Shown here one piece after another: positions 5,797 through 14,393 of a stretch of 21,109 nucleotides of DNA. Each line of letters starts with the position of its first letter. The first letter of the stretch is position 1. The DNA lies in IMG/VR virus record IMGVR_UViG_3300024432_000077, positions 1 through 21,109 of that record. One strand, 5' to 3'. The notes beneath the pieces are model-generated. The model was not told the origin of the DNA. It saw nothing but the letters and a program-made list of their open reading frames with translations, and made no database searches. The position numbers and the translations under genes are program-made. This DNA comes from a virus.

Positions 5797-8579
5797 TGGC
5801 TCACGATATTAAAAGCGCTGGCATATCAGTACAAGTAATAGATCAAACTGCGTATGCAGCAGCAACAGCCGGTACAGTTGCGGCAGCAGTTGGTTTTGCT
5901 GAGAAAGGGCCAATTGACGAACCTACATTGATATTATCAAAAGAAGAATACCAAAATACATTTGGTGATCCAATAGTAGATAACTACTATCTCGGACTAT
6001 TTGCTGATAGATTCTTAGATTACTCAGTAGGTTATTTTACAAGGATAGCAAAGGAAGTAGATTATGAAGCTATAACTGGGACAGTATTACCTGGATTAGA
6101 TTTTACATCAATTGCAAATCCTGAAATGTTTATAGAACTATCAGGATATCCAGAACCAAATAATGGACTTTATAGAGTTACTTGGGCTTCTGGTACAACT
6201 TACACAGATGTAGATGCATTAGCACTTGCGATGAATACAGCTTTTGCATTAGTAAACTTAGCTGATGGTACTACTAAGCTTTCTGCTTATGTGACAGCAC
6301 AAGGAAATGCTTCGTTCCTCGAACTCATATCAGTTTTGACAGGAAATGTAGAAATCACAGTTCTAGCAACAGAAGTTGTGGCAGAAAATGTAGTAAAAAT
6401 TACTGGTGCCGGCCATCTTGGAATGGCAGATGGAGCATCGTCAGCTGCAATTAATAATTACGCTTATCCATTTGTACGAGTTCCAATTGATGAAGTAGCA
6501 GCTACAGCGGGTACAATCGTTGGTGGTGGAGCAGTTACACCTCAAGGTTTAAATACTCTTAGTGCTTGGAACAAAGTGAATATTCTAGTAGATAATGATG
6601 GAACTAACCCTTATAAAACTTACGAAGATGTTAATATAGTTCCAGCAACTGGAATAGCTGCTACATTTGCAGCCCTTCAAGCATTGTTAGTACCAGATCT
6701 AGGTCATGACTGGACTACTGGTACTCAAACAATCGATATTACTCTTGCTGGTTTTTATGATTTCATAAGTGGAGACGCCACAGGAGACGTAAATAAAACT
6801 CATACATTAGCTTCTATTGTTTACGACGGTTCAACTCAAACAACTCTTTCTCAACTTTTGACTGCATTAAACGCACGTCTTGCAGCATTAGCTACTACTA
6901 GCGGAACTATGGATGAGTATATTCAGTTCGCAGTTTATGACACAACTAAAATACAAATTGTAAAAGGAACTGATGCGACTCTATTTAATTTAGGCTCACA
7001 ATGCACAGCATTAGTAGCAAATGGAGCCTCAGGTGGTCTTATTGCAGATCTCGGTTATACTACTACAATTAATGATAACTCTACCGGGGTAAATTCAACT
7101 TACACAGCAGAAGGAGTAGCAGCTAAGATCGCTTCTGTTGTTATAGAAGCTACAGCTTCTTCTGCCACAGATATTATTTCTATATCTAGTAACAGAACAG
7201 GGATAACCAGTTATATTGAAATTGAAGATGCAACTGCTACAGCTCAAAATGCTCTTGTAACTGGTGCTATTTTCGACGGAATTTTTACAACAGATGATTC
7301 AGATTCTGGATCTAATTCCTCAAATAGCGGAGTAGCTAATTTTATTGTTAAAGACGCTGGGACCTGGGGTGACAACGTTAAGATTAGAACTTATAATTCA
7401 ACAAACCCAGTAACCTCTGTAATAGAATATTACATCGAAGTATTCGACAGTGATGACAGTGTAGAAGTTTGGGGACCAGTTGATTGGACAGATGATACAG
7501 CTACTAATTTCGTAACAACTGTCCTTGAAGGCTCTAACTATATCAGAATGGACTTCGGTGAAACAATTGAGTATCCTAACACAGATACTGATGATCCACC
7601 AACATCTACACCACCTAATAACGCAGATACCGGCATGCCTCAGTATTGGCAATTAGCCGGAGGAGATGATGGAATCCCATCTGTTACAACTGAAGCAGAT
7701 GCATTAGCAGTAACCGCTCTAGATGAATACAATGATAAAGAGCAGTATATAATTGACTTATTAGTAGCACCAGGATTTACAGGAAGTGCAGTAGTAAGCA
7801 AACTACAATCAGTAGGAGAAGCTAGACAAGATATCTTGGCTATAGTAGATCCACCACCATTCTTAACTTATACAGAAGCTATCGATTGGCACAACGGAAA
7901 TTATACTAATGGCGGCGGTTCTTCTACTTCATTGACTTCAAGTTATATAGTATTTTCATGGGGCTGGCAAAGAGACTTCGATGCCGCTAACGAACAATAT
8001 GTTGATCTACCACCTTCAATTTATGAAGCAGTTGCTGTTGCAAAAACACAACAGAATTATGAACTATGGGAAGCACCAGCTGGAACTACAAGAGGAATAG
8101 TAAATTCTATTTCTTCTTACACAAGACCAACAGCAGCACAAAGAGAATATCTATATAATGATATTGATCCAGCATGTGTTAATCCTATCGTCCAATTCCC
8201 AACAGAGGGAGTTTTGATATATGGACAGAAAACATGCTTGAAGCAGAACAAAGCAACTAACAGAATCAACGTTAGAAGATTAGTCAATAATGTAGTTAGG
8301 AATATAGAATCGATCGGAAGAAAATATATCTTTGATCTTAACAATGCATCAACTTGGGCAAGCATAACAAGAGAGATAAATTCTTTCTTGAGTAACATCC
8401 AAGAAAGAGGAGGACTACAATCCTTCGGAGTATACTTTGATGCATCAACAAATACGGCTGACAGAATCGACCAGGGTATTATGTATGGTAAGGTATTCAT
8501 ACAGCCAGTAAGAGTAGCAGAGAGAATCTTTATCGATCTTACAATACAAAGAACAGGAGCATTAGCTGCTGAGGTATAA
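5796..8579 (+). CDS. 18: Tail sheath protein, T4 gp18-like, enlarged (927 aa)
   Basis: This is the contractile sheath subunit. Residues 1-95 carry the classic sheath N-terminus (ISVQVIDQTAY..., VGFAEKGPIDEPTLILS, EEYQNTFGDP). Residues about 511-927 carry the conserved core: NFIVKDAGTWGDNVKIR, an AGGDDG block near 621-626, LLVAPG at 655-660, and the C-terminal sheath domain with YIFDLNNASTWASI (844-857), GGLQSFGVYFD (872-882), TNTADR and RVAERIFIDLTIQRTG. Between them (about 96-510) is a large Ala/Thr/Gly/Ser/Asp-rich insertion, which makes it 927 aa against 659 in T4. The insertion should form outward-facing domains. A strong AAGGAGG (5782-5788) precedes the start. The tail tube gene follows after a 95-base leader. 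Confidence 0.93.
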   Translation: MAHDIKSAGISVQVIDQTAYAAATAGTVAAAVGFAEKGPIDEPTLILSKEEYQNTFGDPIVDNYYLGLFADRFLDYSVGYFTRIAKEVDYEAITGTVLPGLDFTSIANPEMFIELSGYPEPNNGLYRVTWASGTTYTDVDALALAMNTAFALVNLADGTTKLSAYVTAQGNASFLELISVLTGNVEITVLATEVVAENVVKITGAGHLGMADGASSAAINNYAYPFVRVPIDEVAATAGTIVGGGAVTPQGLNTLSAWNKVNILVDNDGTNPYKTYEDVNIVPATGIAATFAALQALLVPDLGHDWTTGTQTIDITLAGFYDFISGDATGDVNKTHTLASIVYDGSTQTTLSQLLTALNARLAALATTSGTMDEYIQFAVYDTTKIQIVKGTDATLFNLGSQCTALVANGASGGLIADLGYTTTINDNSTGVNSTYTAEGVAAKIASVVIEATASSATDIISISSNRTGITSYIEIEDATATAQNALVTGAIFDGIFTTDDSDSGSNSSNSGVANFIVKDAGTWGDNVKIRTYNSTNPVTSVIEYYIEVFDSDDSVEVWGPVDWTDDTATNFVTTVLEGSNYIRMDFGETIEYPNTDTDDPPTSTPPNNADTGMPQYWQLAGGDDGIPSVTTEADALAVTALDEYNDKEQYIIDLLVAPGFTGSAVVSKLQSVGEARQDILAIVDPPPFLTYTEAIDWHNGNYTNGGGSSTSLTSSYIVFSWGWQRDFDAANEQYVDLPPSIYEAVAVAKTQQNYELWEAPAGTTRGIVNSISSYTRPTAAQREYLYNDIDPACVNPIVQFPTEGVLIYGQKTCLKQNKATNRINVRRLVNNVVRNIESIGRKYIFDLNNASTWASITREINSFLSNIQERGGLQSFGVYFDASTNTADRIDQGIMYGKVFIQPVRVAERIFIDLTIQRTGALAAEV

Positions 8580-8584
8580 TCCTT

Positions 8585-8600
8585 AGCAGCATATGCTGCT
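8585..8600 (+). promoter_or_regulatory. 16-base perfect palindrome between sheath and tube genes
   Basis: AGCAGC ATAT GCTGCT is perfectly self-complementary and begins 6 bases after the sheath stop. As RNA it gives a 6-bp GC-rich stem with a 4-base loop. No U-run follows, so it is a poor intrinsic terminator; processing, 3'-end protection of the sheath message or partial attenuation fits better. A weaker dyad lies downstream (TCTTTTCAAAAGA, about 8614-8626). Confidence 0.45.
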
Positions 8601-8674
8601 TCAAAAATAAGAATTTAGTTACTCTTTTCAAAAGATATACTTGAAAGGATAAAACTTCTAATGGAGGAATACTA

Positions 8675-9319
8675 ATGGCTATTAGTTTAAGCAGTGCAAT
8701 ATCCGGAAAACGCGAACCAAAGAGAGCCAACCGTTGGGTACTGAAGTTTGAAACAGTACCATATCCAACTTCTGCAGGTAATGTAACAGGAGGTCAGCTT
8801 TCTAATGGTGCTTCCGATGCGGCAGAGTCGCTAGCCATAGACCTAGTATCCGCTTCTAGACCAACTCTGAACGTTAACATGGGCGAGATTGCCAGACTCA
8901 ATGAGAAATGGAAATTCGCACAGAATCCAACTTGGGAACCAATCACTGTCACATTTTATGACTTTGATTCTGGATTAGGTTCAGCAACTCAGATTATATG
9001 GCGATGGATGCAAACAGTTTACGACGTCTTGAATGGCACAATGGGTTACGCTGCTGTTTATAAAGTAGATGCTTCACTTATACTTCTAGGACCTGGTCAA
9101 ACTTCGACCGGCGGAAACAAAGAAGCTTCTACAGATATAGAAATTATCGAAGCATGGGATCTATTTGGATGCTTCCCTAATAATATGTCAACTGGAGAGC
9201 TTTCCTATGAATCAACAGATGCTCTTCGAATAACAGCTGAGATCATGTTCGATTATGCTAATCTACACACCGGATCAGATTCTGGTGGTGCCGGAGGTAG
9301 TTGGTCGAATATCGGATAA
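8675..9319 (+). CDS. 19: Tail tube protein, T4 gp19-like
   Basis: The 214-aa product forms the inner tube surrounded by the sheath. Family features are SRPTLNVNMGEIARLNEKWK (61-80), the PTWEPITVTFYD block (85-96), an aromatic helix IIWRWMQTVYDVLN (107-120), GTMGYAAVYK (121-130), EAWDLFGCFPNN (159-170) and LSYESTDALRITAEIMFDYA near the end. T4 gp19 is 163 aa; the extra length is an N-terminal loop (about 31-55) and a Gly/Ser-rich tail (199-214). GGAGG (8663-8667) sits 7 bases before the ATG. Sheath-tube order is as in T4 and most myoviruses. Confidence 0.9.
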   Translation: MAISLSSAISGKREPKRANRWVLKFETVPYPTSAGNVTGGQLSNGASDAAESLAIDLVSASRPTLNVNMGEIARLNEKWKFAQNPTWEPITVTFYDFDSGLGSATQIIWRWMQTVYDVLNGTMGYAAVYKVDASLILLGPGQTSTGGNKEASTDIEIIEAWDLFGCFPNNMSTGELSYESTDALRITAEIMFDYANLHTGSDSGGAGGSWSNIG

Positions 9320-9404
9320 TGTAGCATAATTTATAATGAATAGAACTGCATTTTTAGTAGGATAGTAACTAATTTAATATAAACTATCTTTACAAGGAGT
9401 AAAT

Positions 9405-10307
9405 ATGTCAGATCCTTCCAAAGAAATTGATATTCCTGAACCTATCAATAAACCTAAAGGCAAACAAGCTACTAAGGCTGGACATCCAACAAAAATGGAA
9501 GTCCAGTCTAAGTCTGCGCCTACACCTATAAGACGAAAATCTAGATTCGAACCTGAAGCTGTACCAGTAGAAATTCCTTCTCGTGGATTCCTTTATAAAG
9601 AAATTACTGATGATGAAGAAGTTGCAAATGGCGTTATTCAAATCAGGCCGATGACTCTTAATGAAGAGAAAATAATCACCACAGATAGACTTGTACAACA
9701 AGGAAAAGCATTAGATATGATCCTTGAAAATTGTGTCAAGTCAAACATTAGCTCATATGATCTTTTGTCAAGTGACAGATTATATATATTATTTTATCTG
9801 AGAGGTATGTCATACGGTCTCAATTATGATTTCGCTATTAGATGTTATCACTGTGGTTTTAATTTCGAACAAACAATCGAAATAGACAAACTACCAGTAA
9901 AAACATGGGAATCTCCTAAGGAAGCTATAGAGCCAATAAATATGACTCTGCCACTAACAAAATTTCTGGTTGAAGCCCATTTCATGAGAGGTAAAGATGA
10001 ATCACGTCTCACAGAAGCTTCTAGAGAAATAAAAAACTTCAACCAAGCAGATGATGATATTGGACAAGCAATCACGCTACTAATAACTAAAATTACTACC
10101 AAAGATGGCGAAATCTTATCTCCAAGAGACAAGGCAGACTTCATTAATAATATGACTGCAGGTGATGCAGACTTCTTTAGAGAAGTAATGAGAGATAAAG
10201 ATTGTGGTATTCAAATGCTGGATCACATCTATTGCCCAAAATGCAATGGACAGCTTGAATTTAATATTCCATTAGGTCGCAACTTTTTTCGTCGATCTAG
10301 ACGCTGA
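9405..10307 (+). CDS. 26: Baseplate/tail assembly protein, T4 gp26-like, zinc-ribbon type
   Basis: The 300-aa product resembles the T4 baseplate family typified by gp26 (hub assembly). After a basic, Pro/Lys-rich 50-aa lead, the core starts VPVEIPSRGFLY (54-64), then IQIRPMTLNEEKI (79-90) and SSDRLYILFYLRGMSYG (122-138). Cysteine pairs C147/C150 and C277/C280 (CYHCG, YCPKCNG) probably bind one zinc, and the C-terminus is GQLEFNIPLGRNFF. AAGGAG (9394-9399) precedes the ATG. The location right after the tube gene is where tail-assembly chaperones lie in many phages. In frame 0 it ends with a basic tail (RRSRR). The next frame opens at the T6C run just before that end, so a frameshifted long form of about 398 aa is possible. 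Confidence 0.75.
   Translation: MSDPSKEIDIPEPINKPKGKQATKAGHPTKMEVQSKSAPTPIRRKSRFEPEAVPVEIPSRGFLYKEITDDEEVANGVIQIRPMTLNEEKIITTDRLVQQGKALDMILENCVKSNISSYDLLSSDRLYILFYLRGMSYGLNYDFAIRCYHCGFNFEQTIEIDKLPVKTWESPKEAIEPINMTLPLTKFLVEAHFMRGKDESRLTEASREIKNFNQADDDIGQAITLLITKITTKDGEILSPRDKADFINNMTAGDADFFREVMRDKDCGIQMLDHIYCPKCNGQLEFNIPLGRNFFRRSRR
10284..10290 (+). other. Candidate slippery site for +1 or -2 frameshifting
   Basis: The run TTTTTTC lies seven codons before the stop of the gp26-like gene. In the +1 frame the last stop is TAG 10273-10275; after it the frame is open through to TAA 10600-10602. Shifting here (+1 or -2, both consistent with re-pairing of Phe-tRNA on U6) fuses the gp26-like protein to another 104 residues. 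Between 10276 and 10378 the second frame has no ATG, GTG or TTG, yet translates into charged, protein-like sequence. A homopolymer sequencing error would give the same picture. Confidence 0.5.
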
Positions 10308-10377
10308 TAGAAATCAACGTCGATATAGCTCACTTCTTGAAGAACAATACAGAATAGCATACATCTCGCAAGGCGCA

Positions 10378-10602
10378 ATGAGCTTTCATGATGCAGGGTG
10401 TTTGTCAACTGAAGAAAGAAAAGATATAGTTAACATAATTACAGATATTAAAAAGCAAGAAAAAGAACAAATAGATAGAGCAACAAAAGGAACGAGAGGA
10501 GAATACAGACCACCAAATTTAAGCAACATCAAACAACCAACTAAATTTAGTTCATTAAATAAAAATTGGTCGAACCCAAGACCTAATATTCCGAAACGAT
10601 AA
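10378..10602 (+). CDS. Tail-assembly downstream frame (74 aa from its first ATG, probably longer by frameshift)
   Basis: If initiated at ATG 10378, where AAGG is 5 bases upstream, the product is 74 aa. The open frame extends back to 10276, and its codons read VDLDADRNQRRYSSLLEEQY then RIAYISQGA before the ATG. These look genuinely coded and continue smoothly into MSFHDAGCLSTEERKDIVNI. The helical LEEQYRIAY...STEERKDIV pattern resembles the helical partner that follows gp26-like proteins in other T4-like phages. The tail is Pro/Asn/Lys rich (RGEYRPPNLSNIKQP). I favour a frameshift extension of the upstream gene, as in tail chaperone G/GT pairs, with independent initiation as the alternative. 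It closes the virion module. Confidence 0.6.
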   Translation: MSFHDAGCLSTEERKDIVNIITDIKKQEKEQIDRATKGTRGEYRPPNLSNIKQPTKFSSLNKNWSNPRPNIPKR

Positions 10603-10617
10603 GCATATTTTTATTAT

Positions 10618-11652
10618 ATGAAAGTAGCAATTTATGCAGACTTGCATTTATATAACCATCACAGACTTTTAGTCAACTCAGAGACAGCACTACGATTTTT
10701 GACGTATTTGAAAACTTACTGCTTAGAGAACGATATCAACACGATTGTCAACGCGGGAGACTTTTTCCATACTAAAGCTAGAGCTTATGCACCACACGTA
10801 ATCCAAGCTCTGTTAAGACTTAAAGATATCAATAAAGCTGGTTTAACGCAATATATGATTGTTGGGAACCACGACATGGCAAATCCTAACAATACAATGA
10901 ACTCTATTGTGTTTGTCTTCAGCGATTATGTTAAAATCATTCCTGATTATTATTTTATAGACTACGAAAACGTACGAGTACATTTCTTAAGCTTTAACAA
11001 CAATTTATTCGAGAATTTTATCATAGCAGAAGAAAAGAAGAATGTGCTTATAGCACATCTTGATATCATCGAATTCATTATGCCAAATGGCTTCAGATCA
11101 ACAAGAGGGTTTAAAATAAGCGACTTCAATGAATTCGACTTAGTTATAACAGGTCATTATCATAAATATCAATCAAGAGAGAATATCGTTTATGTTGGTA
11201 GTCCATACCAAACAAGTTTTGCAGAACGCGACCAACCGCATGGATTTTTAATTCTTGATACAAACAATGTGTCTTGGGAATTTGTTGAATATAGTGATGC
11301 TCCAAAGTATAAAATCATAACTATAAAAAACCTTAAAGACATAAATAAAAATGATATAGTTAGTAATTTTGTAAAAGTCAAATTGCTTAATCATAAGATT
11401 AGTAAATCTAAACTGAGAGATACTCTTTTTGAGATTGGAGCTGTAAGTGTAGATGTTATACCGCCAGAAGATGTAAAAGAGATTGAAAAATACTATGATA
11501 AAGTTTTTGGCGATGAACCATCTGAAGTTGCTTCAGCTTATTTGAATAGCCTCAATAATCTAGATCTTGAGAAAAACAATTTGTTAAAATATTTTACTAA
11601 AATTGAAGAGATATCAACTAAAATGGCGGAATATGAATTAGATGAAATTTAA
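10618..11652 (+). CDS. 47: Recombination nuclease subunit, T4 gp47 / SbcD-like
   Basis: The 344-aa product is a calcineurin-type metallophosphoesterase that pairs with gp46 to resect DNA ends for recombination-dependent replication and host DNA processing. The metal-binding motifs are in order: D8-x-H10 (YADLH), G47-D48 (NAGDFFH), G83-N84-H85-D86 (GNHD), H147 (IAHLD) and G179-H180-x-H182 (TGHYHK). T4 gp47 is about 339 aa. The start is fixed by conservation of MKVAIYADLH, but the 15 bases upstream are GCATATTTTTATTAT with no purine SD, so initiation may depend on coupling with the preceding frame or a leaderless transcript. It overlaps the gp46-like gene by 11 bases. Confidence 0.93.
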   Translation: MKVAIYADLHLYNHHRLLVNSETALRFLTYLKTYCLENDINTIVNAGDFFHTKARAYAPHVIQALLRLKDINKAGLTQYMIVGNHDMANPNNTMNSIVFVFSDYVKIIPDYYFIDYENVRVHFLSFNNNLFENFIIAEEKKNVLIAHLDIIEFIMPNGFRSTRGFKISDFNEFDLVITGHYHKYQSRENIVYVGSPYQTSFAERDQPHGFLILDTNNVSWEFVEYSDAPKYKIITIKNLKDINKNDIVSNFVKVKLLNHKISKSKLRDTLFEIGAVSVDVIPPEDVKEIEKYYDKVFGDEPSEVASAYLNSLNNLDLEKNNLLKYFTKIEEISTKMAEYELDEI

Positions 11653-13462
11653 TTATGTTAAGTTCAAAAACTTCTTAAGCTATGGAGACGACATATACAC
11701 TATACCACTTGCTGAGGTCGGTATAACCTTAATATCTGGTTCTAATCTCAAAGATGGTGGTAGTAACGGCTCGGGAAAAAGTACAGCAATAGTTGAATCA
11801 GTTGTATATGCTTTATTTGGCCAGACGACAAAAAAGCTGAAAGCCGAACAAGTTGTCAATAACAAAATTAAAAAAGACTGTTTTGTAGAAATCTCTTTCG
11901 ATATCAATCAAGACAACTATCTCATCAGAAGATACCGTCAACATAATGAGCTTGAGAATGCTCTCGTCTTTGAGAAGAACGGCGTCGATATATCTATTGA
12001 AAAGATCCGTGCAACGCAGAGACTTATAGAATCTACAATAAAAATTAGTTTCAAATCGTTCATCTTGTCTATTGTGTTATCGCAAGAAAAGATGGCAGGA
12101 TTTGCTGAGAATGATCCAATTGAGAGAAGGAAAATCATTGAGAACCTTCTCATGTATGACTTCATATCGAAATATCATAAAGCAACAAAAGAAACATTAA
12201 GAACTATAAGACCAGAAATCGAATCACTATGTAGAACCTACAAAGACAAGAAAGAGATGGCAAATACTCTAACATCAAGTCTCTTAAATTATGTTGAGAG
12301 ATGGGAAACTTCTGAGAAGACTAAGAGCGATAGAGTTAAAGAACTTAAAGATGAGTTAGACGGATGGAAAGAAATCAACCCATCTGAAGAGATTAAAGAG
12401 CGAGAAGATCTGCAAAAGAAAAAAGAAGAGAAAGAGAATTCTGTCAATAAGAAAGAGTCTTTCGAAAAAAGTTTATTTACTGCTACTGGTGATTTGAAAA
12501 AGTTAAAGGATAAACTTAAACTAAAATCAAAAGAGATCGAAGAAATAAATAAGAACCCTGAAAATTGTCCTGTATGCGGAAATGCAATCAAAAATAAATT
12601 ATTTAAAGATTATCTCCAAAAAAGAATAAATGAGCGTGATGAATCACAAGAACTCATTGACATGCAAAATGAGAACATAAAAGATCTCAAAGCAAAAATA
12701 CGCAAATATGAACGAAAGATTGAGCAAAAAACTGAAGATATTATTAATCTTAATGAAAAAATATATATCGATTTAAGTGATGAAGAAGTTCGTAATTTAC
12801 AAGAAAAGATCACTAGCGCAGAATCTGAAATAAACGTTCTTGAATCTCAAATCGAAACTCCGATTGAAGAAGATGAATATATCGTAAGCACGCAAAAGAA
12901 AGTTAAAAAAGTTAAACTAGAGTATAAGAGAATACATAAAAAGATACAGAGATTAGAAAAAGAACAAACACATTATGAGTGGTGGCGAGATGCATTAGGT
13001 AATTCTCCAAACTCTATGAAGTCTTTTTGTGTCAATCATATCCTTAAGTCCTTAAACAAATATATAAACTACTATCTAGATTTCTTCGGCTACGACATAT
13101 CATATGAACTTAATGCCGAGCTTGAAGATATCATAGTAAAAGACAATGAACAAACTACATTCAATCAATTAAGTGGAGGCGAGAAACGCTCTGTTGAGAT
13201 AAGCTTATTATTCTCACTATATGAGATAATAAGATTGAAGATGCCAGACAATATTAATATAATCGTCTTAGATGAAATTCTTTCTAACTATTTAGATGAC
13301 GTTAGGATCACTGGGGCTCTTGAGATACTATCTGACTTAGAAAAAAGAAAATTAAGTATATTCGTTATAGATCACAGAAATCTTATAAAAGAAAACCTTG
13401 ATTGTAAAGTAATCGAAATCACAAAAGATAAAGACGGATTCTCAAGCTTAGAATTGGGCTAA
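11642..13462 (+). CDS. 46: Recombination ATPase subunit, T4 gp46 / SbcC (Rad50)-like
   Basis: The 606-aa SMC-type ATPase works with the gp47-like nuclease. Residues 1-160 form the N-terminal half of the ATPase with Walker A GSNGSGKST (40-48). Two coiled-coil arms (about 175-300 and 320-450) flank a zinc hook CPVC (C309/C312). The C-terminal half has the ABC signature LSGGEKR (510-516), Walker B IIVLDE (540-545) and the downstream VIDHRN switch histidine (about 575-580). T4 gp46 is about 560 aa, so this is slightly longer. The start, within the end of gene 47, ensures balanced expression. It probably assembles as a gp46-2/gp47-2 complex. Confidence 0.94.
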   Translation: MKFNYVKFKNFLSYGDDIYTIPLAEVGITLISGSNLKDGGSNGSGKSTAIVESVVYALFGQTTKKLKAEQVVNNKIKKDCFVEISFDINQDNYLIRRYRQHNELENALVFEKNGVDISIEKIRATQRLIESTIKISFKSFILSIVLSQEKMAGFAENDPIERRKIIENLLMYDFISKYHKATKETLRTIRPEIESLCRTYKDKKEMANTLTSSLLNYVERWETSEKTKSDRVKELKDELDGWKEINPSEEIKEREDLQKKKEEKENSVNKKESFEKSLFTATGDLKKLKDKLKLKSKEIEEINKNPENCPVCGNAIKNKLFKDYLQKRINERDESQELIDMQNENIKDLKAKIRKYERKIEQKTEDIINLNEKIYIDLSDEEVRNLQEKITSAESEINVLESQIETPIEEDEYIVSTQKKVKKVKLEYKRIHKKIQRLEKEQTHYEWWRDALGNSPNSMKSFCVNHILKSLNKYINYYLDFFGYDISYELNAELEDIIVKDNEQTTFNQLSGGEKRSVEISLLFSLYEIIRLKMPDNINIIVLDEILSNYLDDVRITGALEILSDLEKRKLSIFVIDHRNLIKENLDCKVIEITKDKDGFSSLELG

Positions 13463-13479
13463 CAAGGTCAAAGATAATA

Positions 13480-13965
13480 ATGATGGAGAACACAATAACG
13501 CACTCAAAGATATTTATAGTTGATGGCAATAGCTTAATGGATACTGTGCGACAACTCCTATCAGATGGCTGGCGTAAGAGAAAACCACAAGTCTTTTTTA
13601 AAGAGCGTAATAATTATACTCTTGAAATGAATGGAGAAGATAATCCTCTTTGGCGATTGAAGATAGAGCCTAAGACAAATGAGTTCGATGTGAATGATTG
13701 GAAATTGCTTCAAGATTTAAGAAGAATAAACAATCTTGGTAAGAATAAGTATTTTAAGAAATTGTATGTAAATGAGAAAAACAAGACTGAAATACTTACT
13801 CTCATTAATACTATGAAGCATAATAATTTCAATCTGATCTTCAACAACGACTATATTGTTTTCAGAACTAAACAAAATAAGATTAAAATTTTCAAAGTTG
13901 CCGCAGCTATGGATTTAATTGAACAACCAGATGGTTGGTATGTTGGTCAAAAAAGAATACTTTAG
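13480..13965 (+). CDS. Hypothetical protein, 161 aa
   Basis: Not recognised. The 161-aa protein (MMENTITHSKIFIVDGNSLM...) is a mixed alpha/beta, basic chain with a WRKRKPQVFFKERN segment (about 31-44) and a C-terminal QPDGWYVGQKRIL. Two adjacent ATGs (13480, 13483) are possible starts; AAGG lies about 13 bases upstream, farther than usual. It sits between gene 46 and uvsX, where replication and recombination accessories are common in T4-like phages. No nuclease, helicase or binding motif can be pointed to. Confidence 0.7.
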   Translation: MMENTITHSKIFIVDGNSLMDTVRQLLSDGWRKRKPQVFFKERNNYTLEMNGEDNPLWRLKIEPKTNEFDVNDWKLLQDLRRINNLGKNKYFKKLYVNEKNKTEILTLINTMKHNNFNLIFNNDYIVFRTKQNKIKIFKVAAAMDLIEQPDGWYVGQKRIL

Positions 13966-13973
13966 AGGTCTCT

Positions 13974-14384
13974 ATGGAATTATCAGTTGGAAGTAAAATA
14001 TATCTCGAACGAGATTTTATAAAACAATTCGAGCCGGATAGCAAAACTTCTAGAAGCTTTCAAGTTATAGCAATTACAGATGTAGCAATTGGTTTAAAAA
14101 ATCTAAGAACAAGTAGAACATATACATTATCTCTTGCAAAAGTTGCAGATAACATTGACCATGTTATCATTCAATCTACTACACCTAAGAGTAAAGTAGT
14201 ATTGAGTGTAAGTACTTCACTAACTCTGCCGCCAGAAGAACCAGAGATACCACCACCAGTAAACACACCACCAGAGATGTTCACACATATAGCACCAATA
14301 TCAACTGGTGGACTTAAAATAAAAAGAATAAACGCAATAACACAAATAGAAGGAGACGACCCTTTTGGGAGTCTTTATACTTAG
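13974..14384 (+). CDS. Hypothetical protein with proline-rich linker, 136 aa
   Basis: I placed the start at ATG 13974 because AGAGG (13964-13968) lies 5 bases upstream; the in-frame ATG at 13935 would give 13 more residues and has no SD. The first 75 residues look like a small strand-rich domain (SVGSKIYLERDFI..., SFQVIAITDVAIGLKN). A Pro/Glu-rich linker (about 79-98, LPPEEPEIPPPVNTPPE) then leads to a short C-terminal tail ending DDPFGSLYT. The flexible linker and aromatic acidic tail resemble a tethered protein-binding peptide, which is inference. Family unknown; it stands upstream of uvsX. Confidence 0.65.
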   Translation: MELSVGSKIYLERDFIKQFEPDSKTSRSFQVIAITDVAIGLKNLRTSRTYTLSLAKVADNIDHVIIQSTTPKSKVVLSVSTSLTLPPEEPEIPPPVNTPPEMFTHIAPISTGGLKIKRINAITQIEGDDPFGSLYT

Positions 14385-14393
14385 GAGACGTAA

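Noticed and set aside
8117-8500. Leftward 127-codon frame
   Set aside because: It is antisense to the conserved C-terminal sheath domain and has no credible start signal.
13935-13973. Upstream ATG for the 13974 gene
   Set aside because: The extra 13 residues are read from inside the previous gene without an SD, while AGAGG is correctly spaced for ATG 13974.
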